Shown here piece by piece: positions 11,886-22,012 of a DNA stretch of 64,000 bases. This DNA is from Pyrenopolyporus hunteri. Its lineage: Eukaryota > Ascomycota > Sordariomycetes > Xylariales > Hypoxylaceae. A model generated the notes under the pieces. That model did not search any database, was not told the origin of the DNA, and was given only the letters and a program-made list of their open reading frames with translations. The stretch is from positions 1,922,001-1,986,000 of the forward strand of contig CADCXC010000010.1 of the NCBI GenBank assembly GCA_902806595.1. The letters are read 5' to 3'. A program made the position numbers and the translations under genes. Within the stretch, counting starts at the first letter, position 1, and each line of letters begins with the position of its first letter.

Positions 11886-13502
11886 ATGTCTAAGGTCACC
11901 GCGACGCCAGTCCTGGCGGTTACGGCGGCCGCCTCGTTCTTATACGCACGTCACGCCGAGCTACCAGTGGTTTCTACTGTCGCAACCGCATTAGCCGTCG
12001 TGTTTCCTCTATACGTCGTTGTCTGGCTCAGTTGGATATTCCCTCTCTACGTGTCGGAGCTGAGACACGTCCCAACTGTGCCTGGATTCCCTCTCTGGGG
12101 TCAGTTCTTCGACATTATCACACAAGAGTGCGGTGTGCCACAACGAGAATGGCATCAAAAATATGGTCCAATAATCAGATACTTCTTCCCCTTCGGTGCA
12201 GAGCGTCTGTCGATTGCCGACGACGAGGCTCTGAAGCAGATGACTGTGAAGAACCCTTACAACTACCCCAAGCCAGTGCGTGCTAAGCTCTGGATGGTCC
12301 GCATCCTGGGCGAGGGCGTTCTGCTGGCCGAAGGACAGGAGCACGTCCACCAGCGCAAGTCCCTTGCTCCGGGTTTTTCGATTCAGTCCATTCGCGCACT
12401 TACACCGATATTCTGGGAAAAGTCGCTTCTCCTTGCCAAGTGCTGGCGAGAGGAGATGACTGCCAACAATGTTTCGACCAAGTCTTTCGAAGTGCTCGAA
12501 TGGCTTAACAGGACGACGCTCGATATCATCGGCAGCGCCGGCTTCGGGTACGACATTGACTCACTCCGGCACCCGGAGACGCCGATTCGTGAGGCCTACC
12601 GTCTCGTCTTCGCTTTTGATCTTGCATCTCGCGCCATGCACGGTATCCAAGCTTTCATCCCGGCCTCCAAGTACATCCCATCCAAGATGAACCGGGATAT
12701 GCAGACCTCCCGAAAAATCATTCTAAACAAGGCAACGGAGATTATTACCGAGAAGCAAGAGCAAGCCGAGAATAACACTGGCGGAAAGGATATCCTGGCG
12801 CTCATTGCCCGCGACAACAAGAAGATGAAGGCCATGGGCGAAGCCGGTCTCTCGTTCGAGACCATGCGCGACCAGATCATGACTTTCCTGGGTGCTGGCC
12901 ACGATACAACGGCGACGGGCGTTGCTTGGACCATTCACCTGCTTTCCACCCACCCTGAGATGCAATCGCGTCTGCGTGAGGAGATCAAGGACTACATGCC
13001 GTTCCTTTTTGACAAGCACTCGCGCTTCGACCCCGAGCAGATTATGGCCGCCGATGCTGATAAGCTACCTTACCTGGACAACGTCTGCCGCGAGTCCCTA
13101 CGCTACATCCCACCTATCCCCATGACGGTGCGACAGTCCATCGCAGAAGACAGGCTCGGCCCGTATAAGATCCCCGGCGGCACCGTCATCTACGTCCTAG
13201 CCAACGCCATCAACCGGCTACCATCCTACTGGGGCCCGACCGCGGACGAGTTCGACCCGGACCGGTGGGACAACCTGCCCAAGACGTTCACGACCAACGC
13301 GTTCATGACGTTCTTGCAGGGCCCGCGCGGCTGCATCGGCCGCAAGTTCGCGGAGACCGAGATGAAGGTGCTGCTGTGCTGCCTGCTCAGCATGTACGAG
13401 TTCAAGCGCGACTTCGACACTCCCGACCCCGAGGAGTGGAAGATGTGGCGTCTGGTGCTGAGGCCTAAGGAGGGTGTTACTGTTAAGGTTACCGCTATTT
13501 AA
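11886..13502 (+). CDS. cytochrome P450 monooxygenase, class E (CYP4-like clan)
   Basis: Single exon, 538 aa. The N terminus has two hydrophobic segments (about residues 5-20 and 28-52), consistent with ER anchoring, followed by a Pro-rich hinge (HVPTVPGFPLWG). All P450 signatures are present: helix I AGHDTTATG near residue 337, the ExxR pair (E403, R406) in ESLRYIPP, the PERF-like FDPDRWDN, and the heme loop FLQGPRGCIG with the ligand Cys at about 483. WTIHLLSTHP after helix I and the RKSLAPGFS segment resemble CYP4/CYP3-like fungal enzymes. Start: first ATG in frame (MSKVTATP); the upstream open frame has no ATG. Reaction: NADPH-P450-reductase-dependent oxidation of an unknown, probably lipophilic substrate. 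Confidence 0.92.
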   Translation: MSKVTATPVLAVTAAASFLYARHAELPVVSTVATALAVVFPLYVVVWLSWIFPLYVSELRHVPTVPGFPLWGQFFDIITQECGVPQREWHQKYGPIIRYFFPFGAERLSIADDEALKQMTVKNPYNYPKPVRAKLWMVRILGEGVLLAEGQEHVHQRKSLAPGFSIQSIRALTPIFWEKSLLLAKCWREEMTANNVSTKSFEVLEWLNRTTLDIIGSAGFGYDIDSLRHPETPIREAYRLVFAFDLASRAMHGIQAFIPASKYIPSKMNRDMQTSRKIILNKATEIITEKQEQAENNTGGKDILALIARDNKKMKAMGEAGLSFETMRDQIMTFLGAGHDTTATGVAWTIHLLSTHPEMQSRLREEIKDYMPFLFDKHSRFDPEQIMAADADKLPYLDNVCRESLRYIPPIPMTVRQSIAEDRLGPYKIPGGTVIYVLANAINRLPSYWGPTADEFDPDRWDNLPKTFTTNAFMTFLQGPRGCIGRKFAETEMKVLLCCLLSMYEFKRDFDTPDPEEWKMWRLVLRPKEGVTVKVTAI

Positions 13503-14401
13503 TTATGGTGGTGTGTGGGGGGAGAGGGGGCCGAAGTCCTTTGTGCGTTTGCTAGCCAATTTAAGAATTAATTCGTAATTTTATCACACCGTACATATTT
13601 AGCCTTAGGTATCATGACAAGATGAGGAATGGAGGAGGAAATTGTGAAAAGGCGGTATGGTATTTGGCGTGCCTCGATTTTCACTGGATGAAGTGGGCAG
13701 AATATAGTTACCAAGATCACCAATCTCTTGGATTTACATTGAATGCCTAGATTCAGGTATGAGTACAAAGGAGGATAGTTAGCCAATTATTAAGTCGACC
13801 TTTAAATGGCCATTATGAGGGGTGTAATTGGGTTGATAATATAATTGTTCTTAGAGCTTCCCCTCTTCGCGTCTCTCTGTGTATGCTACTAGCCTCACTA
13901 CGGAAGCGAAATTCGGACTTGTACGAAATTCTTACTACTCATAGGCAACCCATATGTTATTATAAGTAAAAAGGATGGTTTGAGAAACAGCCGAACTGTT
14001 ACTCAAATGTAGTCTTTCCATTCGACTTCCTTGCATCATCGAGCCTTGTGACAGGGAACCCACCGACCGCTTCCCCCTTCTAGCCCCGTCACCTACTCGT
14101 TACCATGTTACCTACACCCATCTATTCAATGCACTAATTCGTTCCGTGGGACTTAGTATATAGGTGCCTAGGTAGGTAGGTAGATTCCCGTGCCAACCAA
14201 GTATTATTATCGTAGTAGCATCGAAGTTATTATAGGTATATGAATTATTTACACGAATATTTTTTGCCGCACACTAATATTAAATTCCAAAAATACACCA
14301 TCCCGTTCACACTTCGTCTTCTTCCAACAGAGTAAATATTAATAGTAAGGGAGAGTAGGCGGGAAGGTTAAGTAGGTGAGTAGGTGGGTAAATAGAGCTT
14401 A
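13503..14401. other. convergent intergenic spacer
   Basis: AT-rich 3' flank of two convergent genes. Has a TAGG-type tract near 14168-14182. Nothing else seen. Confidence 0.6.
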
Positions 14402-15232
14402 TTAGTTGTTGCTGGTGTTCTGCACCTGCGAATCCACCGTGATGGGGTCGCACGCTGAGATGCCGATGCCCTGGCAGCTGTTGTCGTTGCTTAGGTTGAG
14501 GTCTGGTGAGATTACCGGGCTGAGGTTGAGGAGGTCGCCGCCGTTGTTGCTGTTGCTGTTACTGGCGGGAGGGCTGGTAGGTGGATTGGCAGGAGGGTTT
14601 ACGGGAGAGCTGACGGGGGAGCTAGCTGTAGGATAGCTAGCTGTGGGAGAACTAGCTGTGGGATAAATGGTGGTGGTGGGATAGCTAGCCGTAGGAGGGC
14701 TGGGAGTGGGATCACTAGCTGCGCAGCTAGAAGAGCTAGGCGGTTCTGTGTTCCCCGTAGGGGAAGGTGAGGGCGAAGGCGAAGGCGACTCCTCCTTGCT
14801 CTCTCCATCAACGTTGTTGACCGTGTTGGTGACATCCGACCCAACGGTGATGGGATCGCAGGCGCTGATGCCGACGCCGAGGCAGCTATTCTCGTTGCTC
14901 AGGCCGAGACCCAAGTCAACGTCAGGGCTGACATTGATCAGTGAGTCGTCTCCAGAGCCATTGTTGTTGTTATTGCTGGGCTGCTCTTGGGCCTTGGAAC
15001 CGCTGCCGTTGCCATTGCCATGTGTGACGGTGGAATTCTTCTTGGAGTCAACGGTGATGGGATCACACACGGAGATGCCCAGCCCGAGACACGAGTTATC
15101 GTTGTCGACATTTAGTCCGAGATCGAGATCCGGGCTAAGGTTGATGAGTCCCCGCTTACTCTCGGCCAGAAGCGCCGGTAGCCCGTGAGCAGCGCCGATG
15201 AAGGAGAGAAAGAAGTAGGTAAAGGCGTGCAT
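14402..15232 (-). CDS. secreted protein with three Cys-containing repeats and Pro/Ser/Thr linkers
   Basis: Single exon, 276 aa. A signal peptide covers about residues 1-18, and a Kex2-like KR at 26-27 suggests a short propeptide. Three diverged copies of a ~38-residue unit start near 29, 98 and 235. Each contains NLSPDLDLGL-like, NDNSCLGLGISVCDPIT-like and VDS elements, with two Cys spaced C-x7-C. The linkers are low complexity: Asn/Gly-rich after unit 1, then SPSPSPSP and a Ser/Thr/Pro stretch with ASYPTASSP copies before unit 3, probably O-glycosylated. Unit Cys pairs probably form disulfides. I do not recognise the family; a cell-wall or secreted structural protein, or a precursor cut into repeats, are both possible. 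The gene lies between two P450 genes. Confidence 0.75.
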   Translation of the reverse strand: MHAFTYFFLSFIGAAHGLPALLAESKRGLINLSPDLDLGLNVDNDNSCLGLGISVCDPITVDSKKNSTVTHGNGNGSGSKAQEQPSNNNNNGSGDDSLINVSPDVDLGLGLSNENSCLGVGISACDPITVGSDVTNTVNNVDGESKEESPSPSPSPSPTGNTEPPSSSSCAASDPTPSPPTASYPTTTIYPTASSPTASYPTASSPVSSPVNPPANPPTSPPASNSNSNNGGDLLNLSPVISPDLNLSNDNSCQGIGISACDPITVDSQVQNTSNN

Positions 15233-16490
15233 CTTGTTGGCGCTGGCTCCAGACTCAACTATGCGAATAGGACCGACTGACGGAGCTCTCGGAGCCCAAG
15301 AAACAAAGTGAAAATAAATCTAGTATTTTTTTTGGTTTGTTTTTGTTCTTGGGGGGAAAAAGTTAGACGTGTGGTGGTGCTACAGACAACCTTCCCAGCT
15401 TGACTCTTCGCAACGAGATTGGGGAAGAGCTTCTCCGTTTCCCAGTGATCGGCGCCGTCTTACCTGATATATCTCAGGTGTGGATGCTCAAAACAAAGAT
15501 GGCTTTTATTGGATATTTCGGCGATCGTCGGTGGCTGCTCCCAGCTCATCAAACTATGCGAGCTCTCTTGCTTTTTTTTCTTTTCCAAGTCTTTGGGGAC
15601 GCTATCGCCAGCCCGTCCCGTCTAGTCGGTCGAGCGAACCAATGCCGGGCTCAGCCCTTCCGGAATAGGCAACTTGTTAAACAGGGGTAGGCCCCTGGTT
15701 CTTTGGGCTTCTTATGCCCCGAGTCGCACACATCCCCCACTGCGGAGGCCCGAGTTTCTTGGTATAACGTATGGCGGCGGCGTAGTGCGTTACCCTGGGT
15801 AGTACTAGTCCTTGCTGCGATGGAGAGAGATCAAAGTACTCGATACTTTCGTCTCTCTTTCGTCCCTTAGGCTAGGTTAGGTGCATATGCGGGACGGACC
15901 CATGCGAAAGCCACCGGCGAGCCGCCCGGCCAATGATGAAATATCGATGACGATCATCATGTTACCCGCCGGAGCGTTTGAAAGAAAAGAAAAAAAGAAA
16001 GAGAGGAAAAAGAATCAAAACCTGGCCATTAGACGTATCAACATACGCGATGGAGACGACTCGCGAGTCGCGTCATGGGGCAGCTGAGCTTGTTTAGCCT
16101 GTATGGGTTGTCCCACCGCCCTTGAGCATTCTTAGACATGATACCGAGCATGCGGACTGGCTAGGTACATACATACCAATGGAGGCGACAGAGAGATAGG
16201 TAATCGCTTACATGGCACTGGTAAACCGCGATAATTCAACCCCAGATCTTAGCGCTTACTAGCAGAAGCTCGAGATTAGCTCTGTCGCGGGATTGCGGAG
16301 GAAATTTTGCTGAAGAGTATGACGGAGACGAATGTGAACAGATAAAGAAATCGCTATTAAATCCTTACATCATTAGAATATCGACTCATCGAGAGAGTCC
16401 TGAGGATCAGAGCCAGCGATATCCTTTCTCTTGCTTTTCTTTTCGTTTCTCTTTGTTCCCCTTCGGAGTTATTGCACTGTGGCCATCAAG
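15233..16490. other. divergent intergenic region
   Basis: Promoters of the secreted repeat protein (-) and the second P450 (+). A purine-rich stretch lies at about 15982-16018. No gene supported. Confidence 0.55.
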
Positions 16491-18164
16491 ATGCTGCGAT
16501 ACTCGAGCAGCGTTCTCATCCTCTTGGTCGCGCTCCTGGCCTGGACAATCGTCAAGTCCAAGCTCAAGAAGCGGCGTAACAATGCGAAGGCCGCAGCGCT
16601 AGGCTGCCAGTCCCCTCCAGTGCTACGTAGCACAAACTTGATCGGCAACTCGATCCTGCGAGAGTCGATGCGCGCGACCAAGGAGGACCGCGGGCCGCAG
16701 TACGTGGCCGAGAAGATGGACAGCATATCGCCCAACTGCCACACGATCAAGGTGCCCATCATCGACTACGAGATCATCGTGACCCGCGACCCGGAGAACG
16801 CGCGGGCGCTCTTCACCAGCCCGGACTTCGACATCAGCCACCACCGCCAGCTCAGCTGGATGCCCCTGCTCGGCAAGGGCATCTTCACCAGCCGCGGCGA
16901 CATCTGGAAGCACAGCCGCGCCCTGCTCCGGCCCCAGTTCGCCCGCGAGATGATCAGCGACCCCCAGCTCGAGGAGCACCACCTACAGAACCTATGGAGC
17001 CAGCTAACCGCCGATGCTGCGACGGGGTGGACGGGCAAGGTCGATCTCGCGCCGCTCTTCTTCAAGTTCACCCTAGACACATCCACGGAGTTCATCTTCG
17101 GACGGTCGGCCAACTCGCTGCTGTGGCACCAGCAGCCGCAAGGGCCAGGCGGCGAGAAGAAGGAGGACCTCAGCCGGCACTTCAACGCGGCCAAGGTGTG
17201 GATCGACAAGCGCGGGGCGCTCGCCAAGTTCTACTGGCTGATGAACAGCGCGGAGTTCAAGGAGCACTGCGCGGCGATCCACGCGTTCGCCGACGGGCTC
17301 GTAGCCGACCGACTCGCCAACCCGCCCTCGAAATCCTCATCCTCCTCCGATCCCGAAAAAGGGGGCGCGGGAGCGGGAGCGGGAGCGGGAGCCGGGCGCT
17401 TCAACCTGCTCAACGAGCTCGCCAAGGAGACGCAGGACCCGCGGGAGCTGCGCAACGAGACGCTGCACGTGCTGATCGCGGGGCGCGACACGACGGGGTG
17501 CCTGCTGGGGTGGGTGCTGTACTTCCTGGCGCGGCACCCGGACGCGTACGCGCGGCTGCGGCGCGAGGTCGTCGGGCGCTTCGGCGACCGGCCGGCGGAC
17601 TTCCGGGCCCTGGGCCAGGTCGCCTATCTGCAGTGGGTGATCAGCGAGACGCTGCGCGTGGCCACCGTGATCCCGCTGAACGAGCGCATCGCGCTGCGCG
17701 ACGCCGTGCTGCCCCGCGGGGGCGGGCCCGACGGCGCCGCCCCCGTGTTCGTGCCGCGGGGCACGCAGGTCCTGGTCCCGCTGTACGCGATGCAGCACCG
17801 CGCGGATATCTGGGGCCCGGACGTCGAGGAGTTCCGCCCCGAGAGGTGGGAGACGCACCGCCCCGGGTGGGAGTTTATTCCCTTCGGGGCTGGCGCGCGG
17901 AAGTGCTTGGGTCGTAAGTCTTATGATTCTCTAACCCCATTTCTTACTCCGTGTAGTAGTAAAACAATAGCTAACTACCTCCCCGCAGAGCAATTCGGTC
18001 GCCAGGAAGTAAGCTATGTGGTGTCCCGGTTCTGCCAAAAGTACGACCGCATTGAGAATATGGAAGAGGGCGACGGCCGGATCCGCCTGCACCACGCCAT
18101 CGAGAATAGGTCTGGTACTGGTGTCCAGGTGCGATTACATGAGGCAAAGGCTACTGTAGTATAA
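16491..18164 (+). CDS. cytochrome P450, CYP52-like (alkane/fatty acid hydroxylase type)
   Basis: Two exons, 16491-17913 and 17989-18164, giving 532 aa. The 75-bp intron (GTAAGT...CCCCGCAG) interrupts the codon right after the heme-loop CLG and is a multiple of three without a stop, so reading through it would insert 25 residues; splicing restores CLGQQFGRQEVSYV. Motifs: N-terminal anchor (residues 5-17), DTSTEFIFG, helix I AGRDTTG (A330), ExxR (E386, R389), FRPERW and FIPFGAGARKCLG with Cys 472. These fit the CYP52/CYP63/CYP539 group, which omega-hydroxylates alkanes and fatty acids; the substrate here is inferred. A Ser run and Gly-Ala dipeptide insert (SSSSSDPEKG then AGAGAGAGAG) lies near residues 282-303. 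The coding region is strikingly GC-rich. Start: first ATG in frame. Confidence 0.9.
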   Translation: MLRYSSSVLILLVALLAWTIVKSKLKKRRNNAKAAALGCQSPPVLRSTNLIGNSILRESMRATKEDRGPQYVAEKMDSISPNCHTIKVPIIDYEIIVTRDPENARALFTSPDFDISHHRQLSWMPLLGKGIFTSRGDIWKHSRALLRPQFAREMISDPQLEEHHLQNLWSQLTADAATGWTGKVDLAPLFFKFTLDTSTEFIFGRSANSLLWHQQPQGPGGEKKEDLSRHFNAAKVWIDKRGALAKFYWLMNSAEFKEHCAAIHAFADGLVADRLANPPSKSSSSSDPEKGGAGAGAGAGAGRFNLLNELAKETQDPRELRNETLHVLIAGRDTTGCLLGWVLYFLARHPDAYARLRREVVGRFGDRPADFRALGQVAYLQWVISETLRVATVIPLNERIALRDAVLPRGGGPDGAAPVFVPRGTQVLVPLYAMQHRADIWGPDVEEFRPERWETHRPGWEFIPFGAGARKCLGRKSYDSLTPFLTPCSSKTIANYLPAEQFGRQEVSYVVSRFCQKYDRIENMEEGDGRIRLHHAIENRSGTGVQVRLHEAKATVV

Positions 18165-20109
18165 AATGGTTTACAGGTGTTGCTTCGCGTAGTGATACGT
18201 ATAGCTTAATGCTTTAATAATTTAATATCAGTCTACAAGACCATTCACGCGGACTTGATGTGGTATTTGCTTGCTTGTGAAGCCTCCTTGATTTTCTCCT
18301 ATGGAGTGCGTCTCTATTTTGCTTCCCTAGGAACTTGCTCCCTAAACTCATCCCTCCCCTAGCAACCCCCTACCCCGTAGACAGCCCCCTCCACAACGTC
18401 CTGCGCAGTGATTTTCGTTCCATGAGAATTACCTATCGCTGAAGAGATATTCACCAAGATATGAGGAGCTTCTTAACGACGTCATCCAGCTTAAGCTGAT
18501 CCATCTGTATGTAGGTACATAGGTAAGTATCCAGTTACAACATCCACCTCCCACGTGGTGAGCCCTATACCGAGCCTGTAGATCCCCTTATCCTACCCCG
18601 AGTAGACACTACATGTACCTGATGTATGCAAGTGGCTCCTATAGAGGACCCTGTCTATACGGCCGGTTGAAATCAGCCTCATAACCTAGTAACGTAACCT
18701 CGACTAGGCCCAGGCGGGATCTTCAGTTCCATCGAGATATCTACCCCATCCTCTTGACCGGTTTCCTTAGTCAACCTTAGGTACCCTCCTACCCAGGTGC
18801 CTAGCCACTGTCAACTCGGTCAGAGGTAAGTACTATATACGGCCGCAATAGCTTGGGGGCGTGGCGCCATCGAGAACATCGCTGAGATCCCCGTATAGCT
18901 AGCAGCCTATTGTACCGTATTTTGGACCACCCCCTTTCCATACAGGCGAGGCCGCCCCAGACTCGGATGCATGCGTGACCCACGCCTATTTCGCCGCCCC
19001 GAGATGTCTAAGATTAGGTAGACACGAATCCGGGGGTGGGCACTCGACCATATTTCGCTTTACAAGATTAGCGCCGTCGGCGCCGACTTTTCGATGTACT
19101 TCATACATGCGTACCCATAAAAGGGGTACTACCAAATATAAGAGAACTCGTGATGGCTGTACTGTGGCTTTGTCATACACCATCTAATACAGGCGGTGCA
19201 AGACAGTCGTCTCGTGTACTTGTTTGCGGCTCTCTCTGTAATGTGACGTGGTAACGGAGCCCGAAGACTATACTTCCCGTCTTCAAGATGCGTACCAAGC
19301 CTGTCCTTGCCTCTCATCTTAGAAAGCTGTGCTCCCGTCACACTGCAGCGAGCAAGCTCGGTCAACGTGCATCCCAGCATCTAGACTATCCAAAGTCTCA
19401 GCCATGCGAAGTAGTAGGGACAGGTACGATTTTTATTTTGAGGAAATTTGCTCAAGCCTCCTATTACACATGTTAAAAGTGGAATTTGTACTTGTACAGC
19501 AGCTTCGAAAATAGGGGCTTCTTGATAACCGGTCTTCTTCAACACCATAGTTAGGTAGGTACCTACCTGGGGTACTTTATTACGGACTTAACCCTGACGT
19601 ACCTTAAGAGAAAGCACCCAAATTACCTAAGTGTTCTAAAGCACGACTAAAGGCAGATAATTTTCCGAGGATTACTACTTAATCGGAAATATTCAAAATG
19701 CAAACGCTTGGAGTACTTGGGTATGGCGAAAACTCGAATGTATATTGCAATACGCCGTCCGCCACGGTAAGGTACGCAATTATGTGTGGCTTGGTTCGAG
19801 ACGCGGCGTAAGCTTGATCTGGAGGCAGCCCGCTGCAGAGGCGATCGAACCAAGACCATCACAACACTTGTGCCTGCAGAATAGGCTTAGCCATCCATTT
19901 TTTTTTTTTTTTTGTTAGATGAGGACGGGCAGCAACATGAGCCTAACTGCATGCCAATATGTAAAAAGCCACGGGAATGGCGAGACTGGAAGCACTTGCT
20001 CAGCTCCCTTGCTTGTTTGTATGTCCGATGTGTTCACCCACGTCTTTATCTTGGACAGGCCTGGACCATCTACTAGAATATGGTATAATAAAAAGACGCA
20101 AATATTGTG

Positions 20110-20160
20110 AGTAGGTAGGTACCTAGGTGGGTGGTAGGTTACCTACTCAAGTACTAGGTA
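20110..20160. repeat. imperfect TAGG/ACCT tract
   Basis: GTAGGTAGGTACCTAGGTGG followed by related GGTAGGTT, ACCTACTC and ACTAGGTA pieces. Self-complementary core TAGGTACCTA. Confidence 0.8.
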
Positions 20161-20865
20161 GCCAAGTCTCTCGGGAGATCGACAAAGACCTTATCTTATT
20201 AATGCAACCAGGAGTGAACAAGTCACAACTCACGCGGTACCCGGCTCTTCCGGATGGATAGGCGTACGCTTGCCGAACCAAATACTTCCACCCGCTCGAC
20301 GCAGTGTAAGCCAAGCAAGGGCGCAGCGCCACCGGCCATATTTGGTCCAATGCTAACGGACCATCTATCTGATGATCGCCATGAGGCTCTATAGTTGGCT
20401 GGCGAGCGGCGAATTAGCGCAATATAGTCCAAGCCCCGGGCTCGCTAGCGCAGCACCTAGCCAGTCCGAGTCGTCATGGGTTCCGCAACGTGAGATAACC
20501 GAACTTGTTACCTGCCTTGGCAGGGTCGGGATGTCTACGACATTCTGTTTCCACTGACACGGCAAGATTACCGAATCTTGTCAACGCCGCTATCCATTTA
20601 AGACGGGCTTAGTTCTTTCCGGCAGGGAAACCATTTAACAGTGTATGGATCGGCCGTATCGTTCGCTCGCGGTGGTCCACATAAACCAGACGTGATTCAT
20701 GACGAAATCTAATTGCAGGAGGTAGTGGGAGGTAACAGAAAATAGTGTGGGATAGGGTATTACAGTATGAGACACTAATGGTAAGTCCGGAGATGGGAGA
20801 TGGTGGTTGTTGGCACTAAGCACTGCCTACTTTTTGATGATGCGTCTTTGGACTTAATAGCTGCT

Positions 20866-20871
20866 TATAAA
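20866..20871 (+). promoter_or_regulatory. TATA box
   Basis: TATAAA 112 bases before the ATG at 20978, followed by a CT-rich leader with CATCCTCACA-type initiation sequence. Position is typical for a strongly regulated fungal promoter. Confidence 0.5.
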
Positions 20872-20977
20872 GAAAAGAAAATCTCCTCCAGCCCACCTTT
20901 ATAACTGCATCCTCACAAGCAAGCCTTACGGCAATCATAACTCATCAATAGAGAATCACTTGATCCCATAAATCACA

Positions 20978-22012
20978 ATGCGTTTTGCCTCAGCTTCACT
21001 TTTCATGGCTACTCTAGCCGCGGCCCGTGTCGCCGAACATGCTCCTCGGGATCCCATGATCACACCCGCTCCCGTACTAAAGGATCGATCCTGGCGGGAT
21101 ACGCTCTCGTCGGCACTCGCCGAGGCCAGCGCGGCGCAAGCACGCGCAAGCTCCATCGCGCAACATTACGGAAGCGGTGGAGACTGGCAGGCAGCCCAAA
21201 GCTCGGCTCTAGCCGCCGCCAGCTCGGCTCAAGCAGCAGCAAGCAGCATCGCCGGTCAATACGGAAAACGCGAGCTAGACGAGCGCCAATCTTGGCAAGA
21301 CGCAGTGTCCGTAGCCGAAGCAGCTGCCAGCGAGGCGGCCGCATTGGCCAGCAGCATGGCCGTAGACTTCCAACAGAACGAAAGACGAGGCCTTCTGAAC
21401 CCGCGTCAAGCGTGGGCTGCGGCCCAGTCAGCAGCCGAAGCAGCGGCTAGCGAGGCGGTCGCGATAGCCAACAGCATCGCCGGCGAGTTCGGCAAACGCC
21501 AGGACTGGCAGTCAGTGGTCAGCTCGGCCGAGAGTCTAGCAACCTCGTGGGCCAGCGCCGGGCAATCGATCGGCAGCTCGTGGGCAGGCGTCGGATCCAG
21601 CATCGCCAGCTCTGCAGGGAGCTTCGCTAGCTCGGTTGCGAGTAGCGCCGAAGGCCTCGGCCACTCGGTAGCGAGCAGCGCGGAAAGCTTTGCCTCGTCG
21701 GTGGCCAACAGCGCCGGGAGCGTCGCTTCGACTGCCGGCCAGGCCGCGCTATCATCCGCCAGTGCGGCCGTCGCAAGCGCTGAGAGCGTTGCCTCGACTG
21801 CCACTGGCACTGCTGCGGCCGCCGCGTCGTCTGCCGTCCAAAGCGCCCATTCGGCTGCTTCTGCAGCGTCAACCGCCGCGGCCGCAGCTTCAGAGACCGC
21901 AAGCGCAGCTGCTACTACAAATCTTGCTCCGGGCGCTGTTGAGTTACCATCATCGCTGCTTACCATGGCCGCCGCATCATTTGCGGTTCTCCTGGGAGCA
22001 GTCCTATTGTAG
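20978..22012 (+). CDS. Ala/Ser-rich secreted repeat protein with dibasic sites and C-terminal hydrophobic tail
   Basis: Single exon, 344 aa. A signal peptide covers about residues 1-16. Residues 38-180 hold four to five Trp-led units (W39, W70, W106, W146, W177) of 31-40 residues, each an Ala/Ser helix such as WQAAQSSALAAASSAQAAA closed by SSIAGQYG or NSIAGEFG. GKR sites at 96-98 and 172-174 and RR at 136-137 sit at unit boundaries and suit Kex2 cutting. Residues 180-315 are an Ala/Ser repeat region (SVASSAESFAS types). The last ~18 residues are hydrophobic after a small-residue stretch, which suits a GPI-anchor signal. Not assigned to a family. It could be a cell-wall protein, or a Kex2-processed repeat precursor; no peptide-modifying enzyme gene lies beside it. 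Confidence 0.75.
   Translation: MRFASASLFMATLAAARVAEHAPRDPMITPAPVLKDRSWRDTLSSALAEASAAQARASSIAQHYGSGGDWQAAQSSALAAASSAQAAASSIAGQYGKRELDERQSWQDAVSVAEAAASEAAALASSMAVDFQQNERRGLLNPRQAWAAAQSAAEAAASEAVAIANSIAGEFGKRQDWQSVVSSAESLATSWASAGQSIGSSWAGVGSSIASSAGSFASSVASSAEGLGHSVASSAESFASSVANSAGSVASTAGQAALSSASAAVASAESVASTATGTAAAAASSAVQSAHSAASAASTAAAAASETASAAATTNLAPGAVELPSSLLTMAAASFAVLLGAVLL

Larger units (their letters stand above)
18165..20977. other. long intergenic spacer
   Basis: About 2.8 kb without a supported gene. Contains TAGG/ACCT-type tracts (19551-19568, 20110-20160), a 16-base T tract near 19897-19912 and a TATA box for the following gene. All open frames are short and without recognisable motifs. 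Confidence 0.5.

Noticed and set aside
14706..15188. Plus-strand open frame opposite the repeat secreted protein
   Set aside because: Antisense shadow of the repeats; Leu/Ser-rich low complexity without a start context.
16994..17917. 307-codon open frame inside the second P450
   Set aside because: Arg/Ala-rich out-of-frame shadow caused by very high GC; the true frame carries all P450 motifs.
19790..19870. Possible tRNA-like inverted CTTGGTTCGA/TCGAACCAAG
   Set aside because: Only a 10-base inverted repeat; no complete cloverleaf with anticodon and acceptor stems could be drawn.
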